This document shows, piece after piece, positions 7,634 through 16,162 of a DNA stretch of 64,000 bases. The position numbers and the translations under genes are program-made. The DNA is from Vibrio sp. 10N.261.55.A7 (lineage in GTDB: Bacteria; Pseudomonadota; Gammaproteobacteria; Enterobacterales; Vibrionaceae). The DNA lies in contig NZ_MCWZ01000268.1 in assembly GCF_002877365.1 (NCBI RefSeq), positions 1 to 64,000 on the forward strand. Direction: 5' to 3'. Positions within the stretch are counted from its first letter, which is position 1. Every line of letters starts with the position of its first letter. A model generated the notes under the pieces. That model had not been told where the DNA came from. It made no database searches and saw only the letters and a list, made by a program, of their open reading frames with translations.

Positions 7634-8881
7634 ATGAAAATTAATAAAACCCTACTTACTTTATCCCTCTTAGCTGCTACTCCTTTTTCTCAAGCTGGTG
7701 AAGTTGAAGTACTTCACTGGTGGACTGCGGGTGGTGAAGCAAAATCCGCTGCAGTTCTTAAAGAAATGCTAGAAGAGCAAGGCCACACCTGGAAAGATTT
7801 CGCCGTTGCTGGTGGTGGCGGTGAAAGTGCGATGACCGTACTTAAAACGCGTGCAGTATCAGGTAACCCACCTTCTGCCGCTCAAATTAAAGGCCACGAT
7901 ATTCAGGAGTGGGGCGGATTAGGCTTCTTAACGACATTAGACAATACGGCAAAAGCAGAGCAGTGGGATTCGATTCTTCCTTCGGTTGTCACTAAAGTCA
8001 TGAAGTTTGATGGCGAGTATGTGGCGGTTCCTGTCAACGTTCATCGTGTAAACTGGTTGTGGGCAAACCCAGAAGTACTGGAAAAATCAGGCGTTTCTGT
8101 ACCGACAACACTTGACGAGTTCTTCGTCGCGGCAGACAAAATCAAGGCAGCCGGTTTCATTCCTCTTGCACACGGTGGTCAACCTTGGCAGGACGCGACT
8201 GTTTTTGAAGCGGTGGCACTAGAAGTATTGGGCAGCGAAGACTACAACAAAGCATTTGTTGACCTTGATATGGATGTGTTGTCAGGCGACAAAATGACAC
8301 AGGTTTTCACGAAGTTTAAGAAAATGCGTGACTACATTGATTCGAATTCACCTGGCCGAGATTGGAATGTAGCCACATCGATGGTGATTAATGGTGAAGC
8401 CGCAATGCAAATCATGGGTGACTGGGCTAAGGGTGAATTTACGGCAGCAGGTAAAGTGCCAGGTAAAGATTACATCTGTGCGCCTGCTCCAGGGACGGAT
8501 GGCCAGTTCACATTTAACATCGATAGTTTTGCGTTCTTCGAACTCGGTGAAGGTCCAAATCAGAAAGCACAGCAAGATCTAGCAAAAACCATTCTGACCA
8601 AAGACTTCCAAGAAGTGTTCAACCTGAACAAGGGCTCAATTCCGGTTCGTTTAGATATGGACATGTCTAAGTTTGACCAGTGTGCTCTGGATTCTATGTC
8701 TACTTTCAAAGCCAGTGCCGACACGGGTGATCTAGTACCAAGTATGGCGCACGGCCTATCCACAACAAGCTACGCTCAAGGCGCGATCTATGACGTCGTC
8801 ACGAACTTCTTTAATGATCCAAAAGCGGATCCAAAAGAAGCGGCTGGCAAGCTAGCTAAAGCTGTGAAAGCAGCTATCTAA
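7634..8881 (+). CDS. gtsA: Sugar ABC transporter periplasmic binding protein, GtsA-like
   Basis: A 415-residue family 1 solute-binding protein. A signal peptide ([21 protein letters not shown]) is cleaved probably before GEVEVL. The mature start [20 protein letters not shown] and the stretch [19 protein letters not shown] are typical of the glucose/mannose-binding proteins of GtsABCD systems. It captures sugar in the periplasm for the permeases encoded downstream. GGAAG precedes the ATG. It is separated from the permease genes by 157 bp containing a stem-loop, which fits the common excess of binding protein over permease. The exact sugar is inferred from family and context. Confidence 0.85.
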   Translation: MKINKTLLTLSLLAATPFSQAGEVEVLHWWTAGGEAKSAAVLKEMLEEQGHTWKDFAVAGGGGESAMTVLKTRAVSGNPPSAAQIKGHDIQEWGGLGFLTTLDNTAKAEQWDSILPSVVTKVMKFDGEYVAVPVNVHRVNWLWANPEVLEKSGVSVPTTLDEFFVAADKIKAAGFIPLAHGGQPWQDATVFEAVALEVLGSEDYNKAFVDLDMDVLSGDKMTQVFTKFKKMRDYIDSNSPGRDWNVATSMVINGEAAMQIMGDWAKGEFTAAGKVPGKDYICAPAPGTDGQFTFNIDSFAFFELGEGPNQKAQQDLAKTILTKDFQEVFNLNKGSIPVRLDMDMSKFDQCALDSMSTFKASADTGDLVPSMAHGLSTTSYAQGAIYDVVTNFFNDPKADPKEAAGKLAKAVKAAI

Positions 8882-8942
8882 CATTTCCGTAGCCTTACTG
8901 CTGAATCATTCAGTATGAAAGGCCTCAGTAATACCCCCAAGT

Positions 8943-8969
8943 GTGGATAGGTTGTGATGACCTATTCAC
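8943..8969 (+). promoter_or_regulatory. Intercistronic stem-loop between gtsA and gtsB
   Basis: GTGGATAGGT (8943-8952) pairs with ACCTATTCAC (8960-8969), nine Watson-Crick pairs and one G-U, around a 7-base loop. There is no immediate U-tract, so it is more likely a transcript-stabilising or pausing element than a terminator. It probably sets the gtsA to permease expression ratio. Confidence 0.55.
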
Positions 8970-9038
8970 GCTTCTTCAAAGCGCTTTTTGTCTGTGTAAA
9001 CAAGAGCGGTTTGGGTTGTTATATAACAAGGAAACGTT

Positions 9039-9962
9039 ATGGAGCATGTTTTGACTCAGTCAACTAAGAAGCCAGCAGTAAAGCCTAGCTTTGCCGATAG
9101 GCTGCAGAATTGGCTACCAAAGATTGTACTTGCCCCGACAATGCTCGTCACTGTGGTGTGCATATACGGTTACATTTTTTGGACAGCCACACTTTCATTC
9201 ACTAACTCTCGATTTTTACCCAGCTTCAACTTTGTTGGTTGGGCTCAGTATGAAAAATTAATGGAAAACGACCGCTGGATTACATCGATCACCAATCTTG
9301 GTCTCTTCGGTGTGTTATTCATGTTGGTTGCGATTTTACTTGGAGTCGGGCTGGCGATATTCCTTGATCAGAATATACGCAGTGAAGGCGCGATTCGAAC
9401 GATCTATCTCTACCCAATGGCCCTGTCATTTATTGTCACGGGTACCGCTTGGAAATGGATTTTGAACCCAGGCCTGGGTATCGAAAAAATGATGCACGAT
9501 TGGGGCTTTATCGATTTCAAATTTGATTGGCTCGTAAACTCTGAAATGTCGGTTTACACCTTAGTTATCGCAGCGGTTTGGCAATCGTCAGGCTTCGTGA
9601 TGGCGATGTTTCTAGCCGGTCTACGTGGCATTGATTCATCCATTATTAAAGCGGCGCAGATTGATGGTGCAGGGCTACCCTCTATCTACCTAAAAATTGT
9701 ATTGCCTTGCTTACGACCTGTGTTTTTCAGTGCGGTGATCATTACCTCGCACATTGCGATTAAGAGCTTTGATTTAGTCACGGCGATGACCGCAGGTGGC
9801 CCTGGTTATTCTTCAGATCTACCGGCGTTATTCATGTATGCGCACTCATTTACTCGTGGCCAGATAGGGTTAGGGGCGGCAAGTGCAATGATGATGCTTG
9901 CAGGTATTTTAGCGATTCTAGTGCCTTATCTCTATTCTGAACTTAGGGAGAAAAAATCATGA
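9039..9962 (+). CDS. gtsB: Sugar ABC transporter permease, GtsB-like
   Basis: A 307-residue membrane permease of the MalF/UgpA type with six predicted spans. The first is VLAPTMLVTVVCIYGYIFW at about 31-49. The cytoplasmic EAA-type loop reads AAQIDGAGLPSIYLKIVLPCLRP. It pairs with the next permease to form the channel for the sugar bound by the preceding gene's product. The TAA-linked spacing is operonic: its end overlaps the next start by four bases (ATGA). The start is ATG with AAGGAAACG upstream. Confidence 0.85.
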   Translation: MEHVLTQSTKKPAVKPSFADRLQNWLPKIVLAPTMLVTVVCIYGYIFWTATLSFTNSRFLPSFNFVGWAQYEKLMENDRWITSITNLGLFGVLFMLVAILLGVGLAIFLDQNIRSEGAIRTIYLYPMALSFIVTGTAWKWILNPGLGIEKMMHDWGFIDFKFDWLVNSEMSVYTLVIAAVWQSSGFVMAMFLAGLRGIDSSIIKAAQIDGAGLPSIYLKIVLPCLRPVFFSAVIITSHIAIKSFDLVTAMTAGGPGYSSDLPALFMYAHSFTRGQIGLGAASAMMMLAGILAILVPYLYSELREKKS

Positions 9963-10816
9963 GTAACCAACTCAATTTTGGTCGCCTGTTTATTTACTCG
10001 ACACTTATTTTCTTCTGTTTAGTTTACTTGATGCCACTGTTTGTCATGGTGATCACCTCATTCAAGACCTTGCCTGACATTAAGGCGGGTAACCTAATGA
10101 GTCTGCCAAAAGAATGGGTATTCGATGCCTGGTATAAAGCATGGGACAGCGCGTGTACAGGCGTGAAATGTGAAGGGGTGAAAGGCTATTTTTGGAATTC
10201 TTTTCAAATGGTTGTACCCGCAGTCGCGATTTCAACATTGCTTGGCGCGTTCAATGGTTACGTGGTGACAAAGTGGCAATTTAGAGGTTCAAACCTATTT
10301 TTTAGTCTGCTTCTATTCGGATGCTTCATTCCGTTTCAGGTCGTTCTACTTCCAATGGCTGCCGTGTTAGGCAAATTGGGCTTAGCCAACACCACAACAG
10401 GTTTAGTGTTTGTTCACGTGGTTTATGGCATGGCATTCACAACTTTATTCTTCAGAAACTTCTATATGAGTATTCCTGATGAATTGGTTAAAGCGGCGAA
10501 ACTTGATGGGGCTGGTTTCTTCACCATTTTCTTCAAGATTTTGTTACCGCTTTCTACGCCGATCATCATGGTCACGGTTATCTGGCAATTCACCGCAATC
10601 TGGAATGACTTCCTATTTGGTGTGGTCTATTCAGGCTCTGAAACTCAACCTATCACAGTGGCTTTGAATAACCTGGTGAATACCAGTACAGGCATTAAAG
10701 AATATAACGTTGATATGGCTGCGGCCATCATCGCAGCACTGCCGACATTAGTCGTGTATGTCTTAGCAGGAAAATACTTTGTTCGAGGCCTAACGGCGGG
10801 ATCGGTAAAAGGATAA
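9959..10816 (+). CDS. gtsC: Sugar ABC transporter permease, GtsC-like
   Basis: A 285-residue permease of the MalG/UgpE type. There are six predicted spans, the first at about 12-32. The EAA loop is AAKLDGAGFFTIFFKILLPLSTPI, and the C-terminus GLTAGSVKG is typical of the family. It starts on ATG overlapping the stop of gtsB, so the two subunits are translationally coupled and made in equal amount. It lies five bases from the ATPase gene. Confidence 0.85.
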   Translation: MSNQLNFGRLFIYSTLIFFCLVYLMPLFVMVITSFKTLPDIKAGNLMSLPKEWVFDAWYKAWDSACTGVKCEGVKGYFWNSFQMVVPAVAISTLLGAFNGYVVTKWQFRGSNLFFSLLLFGCFIPFQVVLLPMAAVLGKLGLANTTTGLVFVHVVYGMAFTTLFFRNFYMSIPDELVKAAKLDGAGFFTIFFKILLPLSTPIIMVTVIWQFTAIWNDFLFGVVYSGSETQPITVALNNLVNTSTGIKEYNVDMAAAIIAALPTLVVYVLAGKYFVRGLTAGSVKG

Positions 10817-10821
10817 TTATT

Positions 10822-11934
10822 ATGGCAACTTTAGAACTCAAGCAGATCCGCAAAACCTACCCAAAAGCGGACCAAGAAACACTAAAAGGCATCGATATCA
10901 GTATCGACTCGGGTGAATTCTTAATCTTAGTCGGGCCGTCAGGTTGTGGTAAATCGACACTGATGAACACCATCGCTGGCCTTGAAGGCATCAATGAAGG
11001 TGAAATTGTTATTGATGGAACAGACGTTGCGAGTGTCGAACCCAAAGATCGTGATATCGCAATGGTTTTTCAATCTTATGCGTTGTACCCAAATATGACC
11101 GTACGAGGCAATATTGCCTTTGGTTTGAAGATTCGAAAAATGCCGCAAGTTAAGATCGATGCAGAAGTGAATCGCGTGGCTGAGATGCTGCAAATCGAAC
11201 AGCTTCTTGACCGAAAACCGTCACAGTTATCAGGTGGACAGAGACAGCGTGTCGCGATGGGGCGTGCACTCGCTCGTCGACCTAAGTTGTACCTTTTTGA
11301 TGAACCGCTATCGAACCTTGATGCAAAACTGCGTGTTGAGATGCGTCACCAAATTAAACGCTTACACCAGAAACTCAACACGACCATCGTTTATGTTACT
11401 CACGATCAGATTGAGGCGATGACCCTTGCCGACCGTATTGCGGTAATGAAAGACGGTGAGTTGCAGCAGTTGGGTACGCCTAAAGAGATCTACAACAAAC
11501 CGAATAATATGTTTGTGGCTGGCTTCATGGGCTCACCGTCGATGAACTTTATCAAAACCGTGGTCGATTTGGATGATGAGAATCAGCCAATCATCCGTGT
11601 GACCGGGTCTAACGATCAGGCGCATCATATTAAGCTACCACAATCGATGCGTGAGCAAGATGGCAAAGAGGTGGTGATTGGTTTAAGGCCTGAGCATATC
11701 AGTGACTCACAAAGTGAAGATACAACGGCTTCAACGCTGTTGGATCTGAAACTCGAAGTTCTAGAGCCGACAGGGCCCGATACGATTGCGATGATCAAAG
11801 TGAATGATCAAGAAGTCGCTTGTCGCCTCTCTCCTGAATGCGAAGTGAGCGTGGGTCAAACTGCGCCGCTGCACTTTGACCTTTCAAAGGCGGTTTTCTT
11901 TGATGCGAATACCGAGCAACGCATCGATTTTTAA
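10822..11934 (+). CDS. gtsD: Sugar ABC transporter ATPase, GtsD/UgpC-like
   Basis: A 370-residue ATPase of the MalK/UgpC/MsmX group. It has Walker A GPSGCGKST (about 38-46), the Q-loop VFQSYALYPNMT, the signature LSGGQRQRVAMGRAL, Walker B LYLFDEPLSNLDAKL and the switch His in VYVTHDQIEAMT. A C-terminal TOBE/OB domain (about 240-370) contains GLRPEHI. It powers the GtsBC channel. It is the last gene of the importer operon; a strong terminator lies 260 bp downstream. Confidence 0.9.
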   Translation: MATLELKQIRKTYPKADQETLKGIDISIDSGEFLILVGPSGCGKSTLMNTIAGLEGINEGEIVIDGTDVASVEPKDRDIAMVFQSYALYPNMTVRGNIAFGLKIRKMPQVKIDAEVNRVAEMLQIEQLLDRKPSQLSGGQRQRVAMGRALARRPKLYLFDEPLSNLDAKLRVEMRHQIKRLHQKLNTTIVYVTHDQIEAMTLADRIAVMKDGELQQLGTPKEIYNKPNNMFVAGFMGSPSMNFIKTVVDLDDENQPIIRVTGSNDQAHHIKLPQSMREQDGKEVVIGLRPEHISDSQSEDTTASTLLDLKLEVLEPTGPDTIAMIKVNDQEVACRLSPECEVSVGQTAPLHFDLSKAVFFDANTEQRIDF

Positions 11935-12197
11935 AAGACATAACATTAAGTAGAGAGTTCGTTTTAGAGGTGCACCTTCAAATTGGTCGTGAGGTATTCC
12001 TCAGTATGTCATGGCTGAAATATTCGGGGGAGTTTTCAGGTATTTTATGCTTGGGGGAAGGTGCACTTCGCTTTAATCGTCGCGTTATTTAAAAGGACAA
12101 GAAAATCCTAATGATAAAAGCGTAAATAGCGTTAATACTATAGGGTGCCCATAAAAATAACGGTGTCTAACAAACACAGGGCAAAACACCTAAAACT

Positions 12198-12236
12198 AGG
12201 TGAAAGTTGGTTCTCCTTCCCAGCTTTCACCTTTTT
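12198..12236 (+). terminator. Strong rho-independent terminator
   Basis: AGGTGAAAGTTGG (12198-12210) pairs over 13 positions with CCAGCTTTCACCT (12220-12232), with one G-U pair, and is followed by a T-run. CACCT at 12187-12191 could instead pair with AGGTG of the left arm, an antiterminator-like geometry. It ends gtsABCD transcription or a short RNA that begins near 12147. Confidence 0.85.
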
Positions 12237-12340
12237 TGTGCCTATTCGTAACGTGCTTACTCATAACGTGTTTCCGTCAATGGTTTTGCTCATTGTTCAT
12301 TGTTGCTTGAGTCATTTCTGCCCCATCTTTACGAAAAGTA

Positions 12341-12369
12341 TGGGTCATTTTCCACCCACTTTTCCAATG
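12341..12369. promoter_or_regulatory. Candidate DctD upstream activating region
   Basis: TGGGT (12341-12345) and ACCCA (12354-12358) form an inverted repeat, and TTTCCA occurs twice, at 12349 and 12361. The block lies about 100 bp upstream of the sigma-54 promoter, where enhancer-binding proteins usually sit. TTTCCAATG recurs inside a palindrome upstream of dctB at 19494. Assignment to DctD is inference. Confidence 0.3.
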
Positions 12370-12454
12370 CTTGAGTTTCAAAAACCAATAGTTAGACGGT
12401 TGAATATTTGTTAATGCCTTGTAAATAAAGGCGTGTAAAGAAATTGTTATCAGT

Positions 12455-12470
12455 TGGCGCGCTAATTGCT
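12455..12470 (+). promoter_or_regulatory. Sigma-54 promoter of dctPQM
   Basis: TTGGCGCGCTAATTGCT matches the -24/-12 consensus TGGCACG-N4-TTGCT. The invariant GG at 12456-12457 and GC at 12468-12469 are exactly 10 bases apart. It lies 56 bp before the dctP ATG. Transcription from it needs an AAA+ activator such as DctD, encoded at 16163. Confidence 0.88.
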
Positions 12471-12525
12471 CTTTAGATAGGTATCAGCCCATAGATGGTG
12501 CTGTTTATAACTAAGGAGAATAATA

Positions 12526-13521
12526 ATGTTTAAACCTCTTACCCTACTGTCTGTCTCTGCTCTGGCACTGACCAGTTTTAATGCTGCCGCAAATTGTGAT
12601 CCAGGCGAAATCGTGGTCAAGTTCAGCCACGTGACGAATACAGACAAGCACCCGAAAGGGATTGCTGCATCCTTGCTAGAAGAGCGTGTAAACACGGAAA
12701 TGAATGGTAAAGCTTGTATGCAGGTTTTCCCTAACTCAACACTGTATGACGACAATAAAGTGCTGGAGGCGATGCTAAATGGCGATGTTCAACTTGCTGC
12801 GCCTTCTTTGTCTAAGTTTGAGAAATTCACGAAGAAATTCCGTATTTTTGACTTGCCGTTTTTGTTTGAAGACGTAGAAGCGGTTGACCGCTTCCAAAAC
12901 TCAGAATCGGGTGACAAGCTTAAGAATGCAATGCAACGACGTGGCCTTCAAGGTCTTGCTTTTTGGCATAACGGCATGAAGCAAATGTCGGCTAATAAAC
13001 CACTTATCTCACCTCAAGATGCGGATGGCCTGAAGTTTCGCGTACAGGCGTCAGACGTACTTGTTGCACAGTTTGAACAGCTAGGCGCAAACCCACAAAA
13101 GATGTCATTTAAAGAAGTGTATGGTGGTTTGCAAACCAAAGTTATCGATGGTCAAGAGAACACTTGGTCAAATATCTACGGTAAGAAATTCTTCGAAGTT
13201 CAAGACGGTGTGACGGAAACCAATCACGGTATTTTGGATTACCTTGTCGTGACATCAAACGATTTCTGGAAGGGCCTACCTGATGATGTCAGAGATCAAC
13301 TGGGCACGATCATCCAAGAAGTGACGGCGACACGTAATGCAAAATCGTCAGAAGTTAACCTTGCTAACCGTAACAATATCATCGAAGCCGGTGGTGAGGT
13401 TCGCACTCTAACGGCAGCACAGCGTCAAGAGTGGGTGACAGCGCTAAAACCAGTGTGGAATAAATTCGAAAAAGATATTGGCTCAGATCTCATTGAAGCC
13501 GCTATTGCTTCAAACAACTAA
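12526..13521 (+). CDS. dctP: TRAP transporter C4-dicarboxylate-binding protein DctP
   Basis: A 331-residue periplasmic solute-binding protein with a signal peptide (about 1-22, cleaved near NAAA-NC). It has the TRAP-family core DGLKFRVQASDVLVAQFEQL, whose Arg contacts the substrate carboxylate, and the dimer/ligand stretch GGLQTKVIDGQENTWSNIY. It binds succinate, fumarate or malate for DctQM. AAGGAG stands seven bases before the ATG. It lies behind a sigma-54 promoter and ahead of dctQ and dctM, with dctBD downstream on the other strand, so C4-dicarboxylates are the best substrate call. Confidence 0.92.
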   Translation: MFKPLTLLSVSALALTSFNAAANCDPGEIVVKFSHVTNTDKHPKGIAASLLEERVNTEMNGKACMQVFPNSTLYDDNKVLEAMLNGDVQLAAPSLSKFEKFTKKFRIFDLPFLFEDVEAVDRFQNSESGDKLKNAMQRRGLQGLAFWHNGMKQMSANKPLISPQDADGLKFRVQASDVLVAQFEQLGANPQKMSFKEVYGGLQTKVIDGQENTWSNIYGKKFFEVQDGVTETNHGILDYLVVTSNDFWKGLPDDVRDQLGTIIQEVTATRNAKSSEVNLANRNNIIEAGGEVRTLTAAQRQEWVTALKPVWNKFEKDIGSDLIEAAIASNN

Positions 13522-13526
13522 GCCAT

Positions 13527-13555
13527 TGCGCCTGCACGTGTTGTAGGCGCATTTT
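13527..13555 (+). promoter_or_regulatory. Stem-loop between dctP and dctQ
   Basis: TGCGCCTGCA (13527-13536) pairs with TTGTAGGCGCA (13541-13551), followed by TTTTC. It is a weak terminator or transcript-protecting hairpin three bases behind the dctP stop. It would leave dctP in excess over the membrane subunits. Confidence 0.6.
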
Positions 13556-13591
13556 CTTGCTGCTTTATTATTAGCAGTGAGTGTAAGTCCT

Positions 13592-13627
13592 AATCTCATG
13601 GAATAGAACAATCTCATGGAACAGACC
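13592..13627 (+). repeat. 18-bp tandem duplication covering the dctQ start
   Basis: AATCTCATGGAATAGAAC (13592-13609) is followed directly by AATCTCATGGAACAGACC (13610-13627), 16 of 18 bases identical. The second copy holds the dctQ ATG (13616). The first holds an in-frame ATG-GAA-TAG, a two-codon frame. Confidence 0.85.
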
Positions 13628-14335
13628 AATCTTGTAAAACCGACTCGGTTACAAAAAATAGGCAACGTGACAGATGCCATTGAAGAGACATTAATCGCCT
13701 TTTTCTTGGGGGCCATGACTCTCCTTACTTTTGCCAATGTCGTCTTTCGATATGCCTTTAATGACAACATTTTGTGGGCATTAGAGCTCACCGTCTTCAT
13801 GTTTGCTTGGATGGTCCTTGTGGGCGCGTCTTATGGCGTTAAAAAGCACTTTCATATTGGCGTCGATGTGGTCATCAATATGGCGCCTGAAAAACTGCGT
13901 AAGGCGTATGCTGTGATCGCGGTTGTTTCCTGCCTTGCTTTCTCAATTTTACTGCTCATCGGTTCATGGAATTACTGGTACCCGTTTGCCACGGAAAGAG
14001 CTTGGTACGAGACCGATGATATTCCAATGCCCGAAATGCTTCAGTTTTTATCTGATTGGCTAAATGAAGGCGAGAGATACGAGAAACTCCCAAGGTTTAT
14101 CCCTTATATGGCGTTACCGATAGGTATGGCATTGCTGACTTTTCGTTTCATTCAGATCGCTTACCAGATTTTCAACGGAAGCTTGGATCGTATGATCGCT
14201 GGGCATGAAGCCGAAGAAGATCTCGAAGCATTGAAAGCGGATGTTTTGGCGGGTTCTGATGAGATGGCCACCGCGCCACTTGATTCAAGTAATCAATCGA
14301 AATCTGATATTAAATCAAACGGAAAGGAAGACTGA
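13616..14335 (+). CDS. dctQ: TRAP transporter small membrane subunit DctQ
   Basis: A 239-residue membrane protein with four predicted spans, the first about 26-47, then ALELTVFMFAWMVLVGASYGV, AYAVIAVVSCLAFSILLLIGS and one near 160-180. The motif GVKKHFHIGVDVVI is typical of DctQ. The hydrophilic loop between spans 3 and 4 and the charged, Asp/Ser-rich C-terminal tail of about 50 residues are longer than in minimal DctQ proteins. It bridges the binding protein and DctM. No strong SD is visible before the ATG, and the start region is duplicated. Confidence 0.9.
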   Translation: MEQTNLVKPTRLQKIGNVTDAIEETLIAFFLGAMTLLTFANVVFRYAFNDNILWALELTVFMFAWMVLVGASYGVKKHFHIGVDVVINMAPEKLRKAYAVIAVVSCLAFSILLLIGSWNYWYPFATERAWYETDDIPMPEMLQFLSDWLNEGERYEKLPRFIPYMALPIGMALLTFRFIQIAYQIFNGSLDRMIAGHEAEEDLEALKADVLAGSDEMATAPLDSSNQSKSDIKSNGKED

Positions 14336-14338
14336 TCA

Positions 14339-15700
14339 ATGGCCATGTTATTTCTATTTTTAATGGTGATTGCGTTCATGTTGGTGGGTGTGCCAATCGC
14401 AATTTCTTTAGGCTTATCGAGCATCCTTTTCCTGTTGATGCACTCTGATGCTTCACTTGCGTCTGTGGCACAAACCTTATTCAACGCCTTTGCTGGGCAC
14501 TATACCTTGCTAGCAATACCGTTCTTCATTTTGGCTTCTAGTTTTATGTCGACAGGTGGCGTGGCGAAAAGGATCATTCGATTCGCTATCGCGATGGTGG
14601 GCTGGTTCCGTGGTGGTCTAGCCATGGCTTCGGTTGTTGCCTGTATGATGTTCGCGGCACTCTCTGGGTCATCACCTGCAACCGTTGTTGCAATTGGTAG
14701 TATTGTTATCGCTGGTATGGTGAAAAATGGCTACACCAAAGAGTTTGCAGCAGGGGTTATCTGTAATGCGGGTACGCTGGGTATTTTGATCCCACCATCG
14801 ATTGTTATGGTGGTGTACGCCGCGGCGACGGATGTTTCGGTCGGCCGAATGTTCCTCGGTGGTGTTATACCTGGACTGTTGGCGGGCGTCATGCTGATGA
14901 TCGCGATCTACATTACGGCTCGTATTAAGAAAATTCCGGCGCAACCTTTTGTGGGTTGGGGAGAAACTTTCGCCGCTGCAAAAGACGCGAGTTGGGGCTT
15001 ACTGTTGATCGTTATCATCCTTGGCGGGATATACGGTGGTATCTTTACGCCAACAGAAGCGGCTGCGGTCGCTGCGGTCTACGCCTTTTTCATTGCGAAC
15101 TTTATTTATAAAGACATGGGGCCGTTTGCTGACAAAAATAATACCAAACCCGTCCTAGTCAAAATCTTCCAGACGTTTGTTCATAAAGACACGAAGCATA
15201 CCCTTTATGACGCGGGTAAACTGACGATAATGCTATTGTTTATCATCGCCAACGCACTTATCTTAAAGCACGTTCTAACCGAAGAACGTATTCCACAAAT
15301 GATCACTGAGTCTATGCTATCTGCCGGTCTGGGCCCAATCGCTTTCTTGATTGTGGTTAACGTACTGCTCTTGATCGGCGGCCAGTTTATGGAGCCATCA
15401 GGTTTGTTAATCATTGTGGCACCACTGGTTTTCCCTATTGCGATTGCACTTGGTATTGACCCTATTCACCTAGGTATCATGATGGTGGTGAACATGGAGA
15501 TAGGGATGATCACCCCGCCTGTTGGGTTGAACTTATTTGTGACCGCTGGGGTGGCTAAAATGTCGATGATGAATGTCGTCAAAGCGGCGCTACCTTGGGT
15601 AGGGGTTATGTTCTTATTCCTTATTATTGTTACTTACGTTCCTTGGGTTTCAACCTGGCTACCAACAACGTTAATGGGGCCTGAAATCATAACCAAATAA
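14339..15700 (+). CDS. dctM: TRAP transporter large membrane subunit DctM
   Basis: A 453-residue permease with about 12 spans. Family motifs include LLAIPFFILASSFMSTGG, ALSGSSPATVVAIGSI, GTLGILIPPSIVMVVYAA, FTPTEAAAVAAVYA and GMITPPVGLNLFV. It forms the sodium-coupled channel for dicarboxylates with DctQ. It starts three bases behind dctQ with GGAAGG upstream and is followed by a terminator. Confidence 0.93.
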   Translation: MAMLFLFLMVIAFMLVGVPIAISLGLSSILFLLMHSDASLASVAQTLFNAFAGHYTLLAIPFFILASSFMSTGGVAKRIIRFAIAMVGWFRGGLAMASVVACMMFAALSGSSPATVVAIGSIVIAGMVKNGYTKEFAAGVICNAGTLGILIPPSIVMVVYAAATDVSVGRMFLGGVIPGLLAGVMLMIAIYITARIKKIPAQPFVGWGETFAAAKDASWGLLLIVIILGGIYGGIFTPTEAAAVAAVYAFFIANFIYKDMGPFADKNNTKPVLVKIFQTFVHKDTKHTLYDAGKLTIMLLFIIANALILKHVLTEERIPQMITESMLSAGLGPIAFLIVVNVLLLIGGQFMEPSGLLIIVAPLVFPIAIALGIDPIHLGIMMVVNMEIGMITPPVGLNLFVTAGVAKMSMMNVVKAALPWVGVMFLFLIIVTYVPWVSTWLPTTLMGPEIITK

Positions 15701-15719
15701 CGACGGGTAAACCCTTATG

Positions 15720-15748
15720 AGCCTCTACGAATTTAGTAGGGGCTTTTT
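15720..15748 (+). terminator. Terminator of dctPQM
   Basis: GCCTCTAC (15721-15728) pairs with GTAGGGGC (15736-15743), with one G-U, followed by TTTTTAT. Confidence 0.8.
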
Positions 15749-15829
15749 ATCATTTGAGCCGTCGGTTTTCTAGATAGGACTGTTCTATAGTTAACTTTAT
15801 GTGCTCTTGGGCAAACGACAGGTGAACCT

Positions 15830-16063
15830 ATGGAAATGCATCAACATTCGATAACGGAGCTGTTCAACCAGTTGGGGCTTGGTAGCTCTAAAATTGAAAT
15901 CCAAGACTTTATTGCGGAACATAATGGAATGACGGCTGGGCAGGTGATACATGAAGCGGCGTTTTGGTCGAAGTCTCAAGCAGACTTTCTTAAAGTAGCG
16001 GTAGAAGAGGACGCGGATTGGGCGGAAGTCGTTGGCCAACTAGACGCACTGCTGCATCACTGA
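15830..16063 (+). CDS. DUF2789 family protein
   Basis: A 77-residue acidic soluble protein. The pattern of an N-terminal MEMHQHSITELFNQLGL, a central HEAAFWSKSQADFLKVA and a C-terminal DADWAEVVGQLDALL fits the DUF2789 family, whose function is not known. It is an independent small gene between two terminators. The start is ATG with AGGTGAACC upstream. The link to dicarboxylate transport is only positional. Confidence 0.75.
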   Translation: MEMHQHSITELFNQLGLGSSKIEIQDFIAEHNGMTAGQVIHEAAFWSKSQADFLKVAVEEDADWAEVVGQLDALLHH

Positions 16064-16094
16064 TAAGTATCTAGCCCATGGCTAACCGATGTAG

Positions 16095-16134
16095 AAAGAG
16101 CAGCAACACGCTAAGGTGTTACTGCTCTTTTTTT
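16095..16134 (+). terminator. Terminator after the DUF2789 gene
   Basis: AAAGAGCAGCAACAC (16095-16109) pairs with GTGTTACTGCTCTTT with one mismatch, then a T-run. A short A-run on the left may let it serve dctD from the other side as well. Confidence 0.82.
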
Positions 16135-16162
16135 GTATCTCGCGAATGTCTAATTTCCGGAA

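Larger units (their letters stand above)
11935..12454. other. Long gtsD 3' region and dctP upstream region
   Basis: No convincing protein gene is present; an open frame at 12145-12414 spans the terminator and has no ribosome binding site. Visible elements are a 10-bp inverted repeat GTGCACCTTC (11970-11979) / GAAGGTGCAC (12057-12066), a terminator at 12198-12236, and TTTCCA-containing repeats at 12341-12369 that could be the DctD enhancer. Confidence 0.5.

Noticed and set aside
11970-12066. 10-bp inverted repeat GTGCACCTTC / GAAGGTGCAC around 77 bp
   Set aside because: Arms are short and far apart with no coding content between; too weak to call a mobile element or a stable structure.
12145-12414. 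89-codon frame downstream of gtsD
   Set aside because: It reads straight through a strong terminator, uses a rare start and lacks a ribosome binding site.
15797-16039. 80-codon minus-strand frame opposite the DUF2789 gene
   Set aside because: Antisense shadow; the plus-strand frame has a ribosome binding site and a family match.
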